From: Rebecca billardiae RCC1528
Taxonomy: Eukaryota; Haptophyta
Reading direction: 5' to 3'
Length of the DNA stretch: 64,000 bases
NCBI GenBank assembly: GCA_965240325.2
Contig: OZ251247.1
Span: 744,001 to 808,000, forward strand
The position numbers and the translations under genes are program-made. The notes under the pieces are model-generated. The model was not told the DNA's origin and made no database searches. It saw only the letters and a program-made list of their open reading frames with translations. Positions 41,567 to 50,139 of the stretch are shown here, piece after piece; position 1 is the first letter of the stretch; the number at the start of each line of letters is the position of its first letter.

Positions 41567-42682
41567 CAAGGGAGTCAAGGGTGCCCGCGCCCCAGTGGCG
41601 CGCTCGCCGGATGTGAGGATACACCTTTTTGCCCGCGGCCTGCGGCGGGCGGCGGCGAGGGCGTGCTCCGCTGACCGCTGGCGGGGCGAGCGCACGGGGC
41701 ACGGCGCTGCGGGCGCGGATGTGCCCGCGAAGCCGGCGCGTGCAGACGGGCTGTTGCGGGAGAGTATTCGGCGCCCTCCTGCGCCGCGCGACTTGCGCCA
41801 CGCCTCTTTCGCCTCGGCTCAGAGCAGCGCGCACGCACGCGCCGCCTCAAGGCCAGCCTTGCCGCGCCGCAGCCGGCCGCGCGCGTGCCGTGCGCGGCGC
41901 GGTCGGGAAGGAACGGGCGCTGCTGCCGGGCGAGATGGCAAAGGCAGATGCGCACGCCATGCCGCCCCGCGGCGCCTTGATGAGCGTGTCGTCGGTCTGT
42001 TTGCATGCCTCTTCGACTTGTCACAAATGGTGTGCACGGCTGCGCGGTCGTGACCCTTGTTGGGACGATCATTGAGACAGAGAATAGTGCCAGACGGGCA
42101 CGCGGGCTACTCTTACATGCATGTTCATCACCGCGTGTTCATGTAGAAGTGCTGGGTGCGACGCTTTCCTCGCGCTGATGCTCTTTCATCATCTTCTGCG
42201 AGCTCAGGTCTGGCTTCGTGCACGACAAGTGATCAGCACTCGTCAACAGCTGTGCGGATCCGTTCTCGTGCTCTTTCGCGGCGCCGCGGGGCGGCATGGC
42301 GTGCGCACATGCGTTTGCCATCTCGCCCGGCAGCAGCGCCCGTTCCTTCCCGACCGCGCCGCGCACGGCACGCGCGCGGCCGGCTGCGGCGCGGCAAGGC
42401 TGGCCTTGAGGCGGCGCGTGCGTGCGCGCTGCTCTGAGCCGAGGCGAAAGAGGCGTGGCGCAAGTCGCGCGGCGCAGGAGGGCGCCGAATACTCTCCTGC
42501 AACAGCCCGTCTGCACGCGCCGGCTTCGCGGGCACATCCGCGCCCGCAGCGCCGTGCCCCGTGCGCTCGCCCCGCCAGCGGAGCACGCCCTCGCCGCCGC
42601 CCGCCGCAGGCCGCGGGCAAAAAGGTGTATCCTCACATCCGGCGAGCGCGCCACTGGGGCGCGGGCACCCTTGACTCCCTTG
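41567..42682. mobile_element. Foldback element with about 400-bp inverted arms
   Basis: Left arm 41567-41976 and right arm 42280-42682 are near-perfect reverse complements; the left arm has an extra 7 bp (GACCGCT) near 41690 plus a few substitutions. They enclose a 303-bp non-coding centre. Both ends read CAAGGGAGTCAAGGG inward, and the element is flanked by a 7-bp GTCTGGG duplication. No protein is encoded: the open frames in the arms are mirror images of each other and unconserved. Structure fits a non-autonomous foldback or MITE-like transposon. The transcript, if any, would form a long double-stranded hairpin. Confidence 0.75.
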
Positions 42683-42689
42683 GTCTGGG
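42683..42689. repeat. Possible target duplication, right (GTCTGGG)
   Basis: Partner of 41560-41566. Confidence 0.65.
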
Positions 42690-42825
42690 CCAGCCGTTGG
42701 CGTGATGGAGAATCGGTCCTACAGTATTTCGCGGGTCGGCCGTCGTCGGGGACCAATCTCGCCCTCTTGCTGCGTGCGCGCCACGAAGGAGCGGTCCCGC
42801 ACTTCCGGTCCCCCCTTTAGCGCCC

Positions 42826-43653
42826 ATGCCCGCATCGCTGAAAGCGCGCTACGGCGAGTGGGCGCTCGTGACCGGGGGTCACTCCGGCATCGGGTTCGAG
42901 CTCTCCGACCAGCTCGCCGCGGCCGGCGTCAACCTCGTCATCGCCGCGCGCACGCAGTCGGCGCTCGACGAGGCGGCGTCCAAACTCAAGCAGGCGCACG
43001 GCGTCGAGGTGCGCACGGTCGCGGCCGACATGTCGTCGGAGGCGGGCGTGGAGAAGGTGATCGCGGCGTGCGCCGAGCTGGAGATCGGCCTCCTCGTCGC
43101 CAACGCGGGCGTGGAGCAGCACGGCCACTTCGTCGCCATGGACGCCAAGAAGCTCTCCGGCATGGTCGGCCTGAACGTGATGGCGCCGACGATGCTTGCG
43201 CACCACTTCGGCGCGGCGATGGTGAAGCGCGGGCGGGGCGCGATCCTGCTCACCTCGAGCATCATTGGCTGGAACCCCACGCCGTACTTCAGCGCGTACT
43301 GCGCCACCAAGGCGTACGTCAACATGCTCGGCGAGTCGCTCTCCGCCGAGCTTGCCGAGCACGGCGTCGACGTCTCGGTCATCTCACCCGGCGCGACGGA
43401 GACGCCGATGATCGCCAACTCGGGGATGGACATGGCCAAGGCGCCGTTCCCGCTGGGCAAGCCGCGGGACGTGGCGACCGTCGGCCTGCGCGCGCTCGGC
43501 TCGAGCGCGAACGCCATCCCGGGCCTCGCCAACCGCGTGATGGTCTGCCTGCAGACGCGCCTCTTCCCGCGCGCGCTCGTCGGCGCGATGGGCCGCTCGG
43601 TCCTCAAGGGGGCCCTGGGCCTGCAAGGCCACCCGTTCGCGGCCAAGCAGTAG
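42826..43653 (+). CDS. Classical short-chain dehydrogenase/reductase (SDR)
   Basis: Intronless NAD(P)(H)-dependent oxidoreductase of 275 residues, the normal size for a classical SDR. Rossmann motif TGGHSGIG at residues 16-23; AAR at 40-42 after the second strand suggests NADP(H) preference (inference). NAG at 93-95 stabilises the central sheet. Catalytic Ser144/145 in LLTSSI, Tyr158 and Lys162 in YCATK. Substrate-loop motif PGATETPM follows. The C-terminal FPRALVGAMGRSVLKGALG is hydrophobic/basic and could be membrane-associated, as in 3-ketoacyl-CoA reductase or steroid-dehydrogenase-like SDRs; the substrate cannot be fixed from sequence. It is not obviously linked to its neighbours. Confidence 0.92.
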   Translation: MPASLKARYGEWALVTGGHSGIGFELSDQLAAAGVNLVIAARTQSALDEAASKLKQAHGVEVRTVAADMSSEAGVEKVIAACAELEIGLLVANAGVEQHGHFVAMDAKKLSGMVGLNVMAPTMLAHHFGAAMVKRGRGAILLTSSIIGWNPTPYFSAYCATKAYVNMLGESLSAELAEHGVDVSVISPGATETPMIANSGMDMAKAPFPLGKPRDVATVGLRALGSSANAIPGLANRVMVCLQTRLFPRALVGAMGRSVLKGALGLQGHPFAAKQ

Positions 43654-43797
43654 GCGCGGGGCCTTGCGCGTGCGGCATGCTACGCCAGCAGCCCTCCGCT
43701 TAGGCGACTACGCGGCTGTCCGCAACGGGTGGCACTGTATCCGACTGCGTATTACTAATATATATATATATATATACTACCCGTACTTAGTGGGGTC

Positions 43798-43820
43798 CAC
43801 CTCAAAGATGTGCGGGTGCC
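43798..43820. repeat. 23-bp inverted repeat, left member
   Basis: Begins CACCTCAAAG and ends GGGTGCC. It is an exact reverse complement of 46811-46833, with weaker similarity continuing inward for about 30 bp. The pair brackets the leftward BAH-like gene. Confidence 0.7.
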
Positions 43821-43870
43821 GTTTCTGGACGCTTCTAGCCTTGATCTCCTGAACATTTGTAGGGGAGATG

Positions 43871-43896
43871 AGTTTAGTCAGTCGACTGACTAAACT
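43871..43896. repeat. Perfect 26-bp palindrome
   Basis: Self-complementary over its whole length around GTCGAC (half-site AGTTTAGTCAGTC). It lies 50 bp inside the left 23-bp inverted repeat and could be a protein-binding or cruciform site. Confidence 0.6.
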
Positions 43897-44993
43897 TTTT
43901 CTTCAATCAAGGCTCCTCACGACTAGGCGCCGTCTTGCACGAAATCCCTATCCTCTCGTCTGGCCACGGCCCTTGGTCTGGCGGTCTTGCATCAAATCCT
44001 GGACTCGCGAGGGCAAGGGGTGGGCCCTCTACCTACGGCCGCCAAACCGGTAATACGCGTTCTGAGCCCGGTCTGGTTGCGGGCGGCCCGGGGCCGCCGC
44101 GCCCCGGCTGCCGGGGCGGCGACTCGGGGAGGCGAGCGTTGGCGCGCGCCCGCCGTGGCCGCGGCGGCAGCGGGGTCGTTGGGCCATCCCAGGGGTATCT
44201 GAGCCTCTCGACAAGGGGCCGTGGCTGCGCCTCGCGTGGGCTGTACTGCACGCGGGCAGCCGACACGAATGCGATGCGCCATCCAAGCGCGAGCCCGAGA
44301 GCTTTCGCGACACGGGTGCTGCGCGAGCACGTCTGAAGGAGCGGGCAAGGTCTCGAGAGGAAGCAGGGAGACCACAGAAGTGCTAGCTCGCAACGACAGT
44401 CAGGGAGCGCGAGCCGCCCCGCTGCGCTGCCTGAGCCGGTCGCCCCACGGGCACGGCCACGGGCCACGCGTGGCGGGCAAACGTGACTGCCGCGCGGCAA
44501 GGCTTGGTGAGTGTGTACATGCTTCAAGTGGCTGGTCGCTGGTAGAGCTGCTGCATCCCAATCGCGAGCAGCCAGTAACAGCGACTCGGCCGCGCCGCCG
44601 CGGCCGTGCTCCGCAGTTCTGGTGCCCGCGCGGAACTGACGGTCACGGTTGCGCACCCGCGGGCGGCGAGACCAGTCAGTGGGCCGGCTCTGCCGCCGTC
44701 CCTGAGCGTGACCCGCAGTGGCGTCGCCGGGCTTGCAGGGGGGTCTAAGCCGGCCGCCCGCCCGAACCGGAGCCTGGCACGACCGTATCCGGCCCGCGCC
44801 GCCGCGCGCTGCCACAGTGGCCGGTGGCGGTGGCACGCGTCGGGCCCGCGCAGCCCGCGCGGCCCGCGCCGCCGCGCGGCCCGCGAGCGCGGGCCTCATC
44901 CGACGAATAAGACTGACGAGTATCACGAACGAATATGGCGCCAATGCGGGATAGTGCGACTGGAGTGCTGAGCCGTGACTGACTACGTCATGC

Positions 44994-46627
44994 CTACCAG
45001 CCGTACGTACATCCCCGCCCACTATTCGGATGGTAGCCCGCGGTCGGCGGCGGCGAGCCGCCGATGATTGTCCCGCCGGTCGCTGTGACATCCTTCCACT
45101 TACGCCAGGTGAAGCGCAGGCCGATGACCGACTGGAAGTCGGTGAACAGGACGAGCTGGTGCGGGCTCTCGGCGAGCGTCGTGGCGGGAGAGAAGATCTC
45201 GGCGTAGTTGTCCGACGCGTTGCCGTTCAGCGGAGCGATCGAGAAGAAGGGCCAGCCGGGGGCGAGCGGCAAGCTCGCGTGAGATGCGAGCTCGAGCTCG
45301 TACCGGCCGCGCAGCCAGCGGCCCAGGCGGTCCTCGGCGAAGAGGTCGATGACGGCAGCATCGTACGCGGTGGCATCGACCTGGACCGATGCGCGCTCGG
45401 CTGCGTGCAAGCCTCGGCAGTGCGCGACGACGCGCGTGAGCAGCCGATCGAAGATCGCCGCCTGCTGCTGCTGGCGGACGCGAATGTGCATCGGCTCCCG
45501 CCACAGGAACTCACGGTACCGCGCGACGAGGTTGTGCACAGCCTCCGCCGGCGGGCGGTACAGCTTCGCGCCGTGCTCGATGGCGACGATGGTGACGTGG
45601 CGATACACCTTACTGCTGGCGAGGCAGCCCGCGACACGGCGCTCGGACTCGACGCACGCCGCAACCAGATCGGCGTCCGCGGCGATGCCAATCTCATCGC
45701 GCCCTGCGCGGCGCGCGCGGGCACGCGCGCAGGACGCGCGTCAACACGGGCGGCGGGGGGGAGCGGGCACGGCGCGCGCGCAGCGGGATCCGATCGTACC
45801 GAGATCGAGCACGTGCTCGTCCGCCTCCCCGAGCAAGCACGGCCGCAGCGGGTAGCCGCGCTGCTGCCCGTCCTCCGCAGCCCCTGTCGTCGTCGGCAGC
45901 ACGATGCCGCCGTCCGGCTGCTTCCAGGCCTTCAGGCCGACACCGAACTCGAATGGCATGCGGGCGGTCGGGAGCTGCGCGATGACCTCCTCGGGTGGCT
46001 CGGTCAGATTCATGTTCGCCACATGCAGCACGTTGCGCTTGGCCTTGAACGGCTGCGGCTCGGACTCGCCCTGCCTGGCATCACAGACGACGGGGCGGAC
46101 GACGACACGCGGTGTTGGCGCGCCGCGGGTATGCGCGCGCAGGGAGGGATCGCGGGCGGGGCGGCGCACCTCGGGCGCTTGAACGCGGTCCATGCATTCA
46201 CGAAGAAGTCCAGTGCGCCCCCGCGCGCGATGAACTCCGCAAGGTTCTTCCACACCATCACCTTGCCATGCACCGTCTCGACCTCGATCTCCTCCTCCTT
46301 CCAGTTGCCGACGTGCTCGTAGACCTCCGCAGGGTGGTAGTCTGCGGTGCGCGTCTTGCCAGGCAAGTCCTCCACGAAGTAGAACCACTTTACCATGAGG
46401 GTCACTGACCCCGCGACGACTTCTTGACGACGCGGCGCACCTGCGCGAGCCCGGCGCGCTCCGAAGGCCTGCCGTTCTTCTGCAGCCACTGCACGACGAC
46501 ATGGTCTCCGATTCCGATATTGATGCCGCGCCAGATGACGCCGACATTCCGCAATCGTCCTCCCCGCGTGGCGGCGGTGACGAGCTCCGGCGCGGTGGCC
46601 GGCGGGAGCTCCCCGCTCCGTCCATGA
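44994..46627 (-). CDS. BAH-like domain protein, multi-exon, possibly frameshifted
   Basis: Leftward gene reconstructed from conserved-looking segments. The N-terminal part resembles a BAH domain: NVGVIWRGINIGIGDHVVVQ, then VKWFYFVEDLPGKTR, YHPAEVYEHV and VHGKVMVWKN. Two short introns join in phase: 46169-46075 (donor GTGCGC; joins TAFKRPR to QGESEPQPFK) and 45799-45704 (donor GTACGA; joins VLDLG to RDEIGIAADADLV). The last exon is VYRHVTIVAIEHGAKLYRPP ... HQLVLFTDFQSVIGLRFTWR ... GCTYGW and stop at 44994; I do not recognise its family. Within the BAH region, between VRRVVKKSS and VTLMVKW near 46415-46400, the frame shifts by two bases with no plausible intron, so the gene is either decayed or has a sequence error. 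The start codon is not resolved. Confidence 0.5.
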
Positions 46628-46640
46628 CTTCGACAAACCG

Positions 46641-47102
46641 CGAGGGGCCGTTCGACCGGCGCTCAGCCGGAACGGAGCGACTCAACCAGGCTCGGCGGTT
46701 GCTCAAAAACCTATTCATGCCCTCCACCGCCCCTGGTGCAGGCCGGGCGTTGATTGGCCGTCGGTTGCTAGTGCAGTTTTAAGAAAATCTCGTGGAACGT
46801 GGCCGGAAAAGGCACCCGCACATCTTTGAGGTGAGAGCTCCGATCGACCGCCGTTACACTCTCGGGTGCCAGCACAATCTCCCGAAATCCCTACTTAGCA
46901 TGACGAACTATCACACGGGTATTTACTTGGACGAACTAGTTAGTAGGCGTTTTTAAAAAAGGCGGCTTATAATATTATATATATATATTCATATATATAT
47001 ATCGATCATAGTCATCACGGAGCCTGCCGATAACGAGCAGGCGGCGGCGGATTATTACGTATACGCGACTTTATTACGCGCGACTCCGCACCGGCGTCAT
47101 CC
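46641..47102. other. Intergenic, AT-rich with (TA)n
   Basis: Contains the right member of the 23-bp inverted repeat (46811-46833) and an AT microsatellite at about 46968-47003. No gene seen. Confidence 0.45.
46811..46833. repeat. 23-bp inverted repeat, right member
   Basis: Exact reverse complement of 43798-43820. No matching flanking duplication was found next to either copy. Confidence 0.7.
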
Positions 47103-50100
47103 TCACGCGCGGCTGTACCGCGCGGCCGAGCGGTACATCGAGTTCTGGCGCGTGGCCGCGCTCATGCCGCGCCGGCCGGCGCACGGGCTGTCCGCCGCGC
47201 GCAGCGAGGCGAGGACGCCTGACTCAGCCACGGTGTCCCCCGCTGCGACGAGCCCGCCGAGCTCGTACGCAGCGCCGCCGAGGCCGCCCGCCGCGCCCGC
47301 GCCGCCAAACTCGGCCGCGTCCGGCGCCCAGAACGAGCCCACAAGGCTCGGGTCCGGGGGAATCACCGGACCGACCGCGGCGGCGGCCGCGCTCCCAGGC
47401 GCGTCGTGCGCGCCGGCGGCGGGCGCGGCGGGCGCGGCGCCAAAGCTGGCGGAGGTGCGCAGGTGCGCCGTCAGCGGGTTGGGGGACGGGCAGCCGCCGC
47501 GCATGAGCGGCGACGAGCTCGATGTGCGCGAGATCGACGTGCGCGCCGACGTGCTGCGGCGCGTGGGCGTGGGAGGCGGGTAGAGGGCCGCAGAGGTGGC
47601 GGATCGGCGCGGCTTGGCGCGGCCCGCCAGGCCCGGCGGCGGCGACGCGCTTTCCGCGAAACTTCCGGCCGCGCTCTGCGGCTGCTGCGGCGGCTGCGGC
47701 TGCGGCGGCTGCGGCTGCGGCTCGACGCGCGTGCTGCGCACGCTGCCGGAGGCGTCGCTGAGCCGCGCCGACGAGTCCTGCCGCGAGATTGAATCTCGGT
47801 GCGAGCTCCGGCGCGAGATTGAATCTCGGAGGAGCCGCGCGGCCGAGTCCTGCCGCCGGCCGAGCAGCGGGCTCGGTCCGGCCGACGCGCTGCCCACGCC
47901 GGACGCCCACGACATGCGCAGGCTGAGCGGCCTCGCGCCGCCCGCGCCGCCGCCGCCGGCGCGAGGCGCGCCGCCGTGCGCCTCGAGCCCGCCCACCGAG
48001 CCGTCCGACGTGCGGCGCGGCTCGGGCGCGACGCGCGCGTTGCGCAGCCGCTCGCGCAGCGAGTTCCCCGGACTGATTCCGCCCGGACCGGGCGCTCCGG
48101 ACAGCAGCTCGTCCGGCGGCGGTCCGGTCGCGCCCGAGCACGCGTACCGCATCGCGTCGAGCAGGACCGGCGGGAAGTGGTCCGGCGGCCAGATCTGCGC
48201 CGCGCGCGCGAGAACCTTGTCGCGGTGTCGCAGCTCCGGACCGGCGCGCAGTACCATCCCGTACAGGTGGAGGCAGGTGTCGCGCAGCCGGCGCTTGTCG
48301 CACGGGATCTGCCGCCCGTGCCGGCGGTGCTCGTGCGCGCAGCACGTGAAGTCGCCTGCCGCAGGCAGGCGGCAGGCGGAGGTGTGTGGTGGTGGGCGTG
48401 GGTGGGCGAGTGAGCGCAGGAGAAACACGCGGCGGCAGTACCCACACATACGCGGGGGCAGTACCCACACATACGCGGGGGCGGTGCAGTACCCGCACAT
48501 ACGCGGGGGCGGTACCCACCTTCGAACATGAAGAGCATGTCGCTCAGCACGCGCAGCCCGCGCTCGGCGGAGACGGCGGCGAGCGCTGAGTGCAGCGCGT
48601 CGTCCGCCATGCCCAGCACGCGCAGTGCATGGCAGTCCGAGTCAGCGGCGCGAGAGAGGCGGTCGGAGCCCCCGCTGGGGGAAGGTGCGGCGGCGCCGCC
48701 GCCCGCGCCGCCCTCGGCACCGCCGCCCGCCGCCGCGAGCGTCGCCGGCGTCCGCGGCACGGCCGGCGAGCGCGGCTGCGCCCGCGCGCCGCCGAGCAGG
48801 CCGAGCGATCGTCGCACGGCCGCGACGGGCGACGCTGCAAGCGAGGAGCCGCGCGACGAGGGCGCGCCGAAGGACGAGACGTCGTCGTCGTCGTCCACCC
48901 CGTGGCTGCCGCCACTCGCGGCAGCCGGCCTGGACGCGGCGGCGGCGCGGACTGTGAGCGTGCCGGCCGCGCGGCGCGCGCCGGGCGAGATAGGGTTAGG
49001 GTTAGGGTTCGGGTTCGGGTTAGGGTTAGGGTTGCGGACGGCAAAGGAGTCGTCATCGGCGAGGCTTGTATCGTCCGAGCCGAGCGCGGACGACGCAGTC
49101 GACAGCGGGCGCACGCCGCGCACGCCGCGCGCCGGTGCGCCGCCGGGCGGCAGCGCGTGCGCGGGCGGCGCGTGCCCGCCGGCGCGCGAGCCGCCGCCGC
49201 CGCGCGCCGGCGGCCATGGCGGCAGCGCCTCCCCCAGCGAGGCGATCCGGCTGCGCGCGCGTTCGGTGCGCCCTCGGTGCGCCCTGGGCGCGGCGCTGAG
49301 CCTGCTGCTGCTGTCGTCCGGCGCGCCCTCGCCGCCCGCGCTGCTCCGCTCGCTCGCGCACGCCGAGCGCTCCCCACCGCCGCCACCGCCGCCGCCGTCC
49401 TCATCGCCGCCGCCGCCGCCACCACGGCCGCCCTTGCCGCCGCCGCCGCCGCGGCCTGCGCTCGAAACTCGCGACTTGGCGCGCGCGGCGGCGGCGGCGA
49501 GGCACGCGGGCGACTCGCAAGCGCACGCGAGCACGCGCGCCGCGGCCGACGCCACGCCCGCGCGCGGCGGCGAGTGCGGCGGGCTCGCAGCCTCCAGGTC
49601 GGGCCGGCCACTCGGCCGCTCGGCGACGGCGGCGGCGCCGCCGCCACCAGGCGACGACGACGGCTGCGGCCAGCGGCGCGCCGCACCGCCGCCGCCGCCC
49701 TGCGCCAGGCTTACGCCACCCGCCTCCGCCTCCGCCGGCGGCGTGCCGGGCGCGCAGTGCGGCTCGGGCGCGCGCTGCGAGGGCGAGTAGGGCGAGATCC
49801 CGAGGCCCCCGTACCCGCCCTCCTCCCCGCCCACCACGCCACCGCCGCCGAGCCAACCGCCACCGTCGCCGCTCGTGTTCAGCCAAGCCGGTGGCGGCGC
49901 GGCGGGCGGCAGCGCGGCGGCGGGCGGCTGTGGGGCCGCCGAGATTGCAATCTCGGACCCCGCTGCCGCCCTCCTCAGCGGCTCCGGGGCGACGGCGGGC
50001 GCCATGATCTGCGAGGTGGTCACCATCACCCGCGGCAGTGGCTCCTCCGATGGCGCCTCCGCCTCCACCGCCGCCACCTCGCGGCGCGGCGGCGTGCGCA

Positions 50101-50139
<39 letters not shown>

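Larger units (their letters stand above)
43654..44993. other. Gene-poor region with palindrome and inverted-repeat end
   Basis: 1.34 kb without a recognisable protein. It holds a (TA)n stretch at about 43757-43776, the left member of a 23-bp inverted repeat (43798-43820), and a perfect 26-bp palindrome at 43871-43896. From 44060 to 44900 the sequence is very GC-rich with Arg/Pro/Ala frames on both strands that look non-coding. Confidence 0.45.

Noticed and set aside
41595-42756. Mirror-image protein frames (ARSPDVRIHLFARG...) in the foldback arms
   Set aside because: They exist twice only because the DNA is an inverted repeat; composition is Arg/Ala-biased and no motif is present.
48940-49040. 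Treating the telomere-like tract in the MHYT gene as an intron (GTCCGC ... CGTCCAG)
   Set aside because: Exon 5 keeps the correct phase without removing it, and the donor lacks the GTGCG pattern; left as exon pending RNA data.
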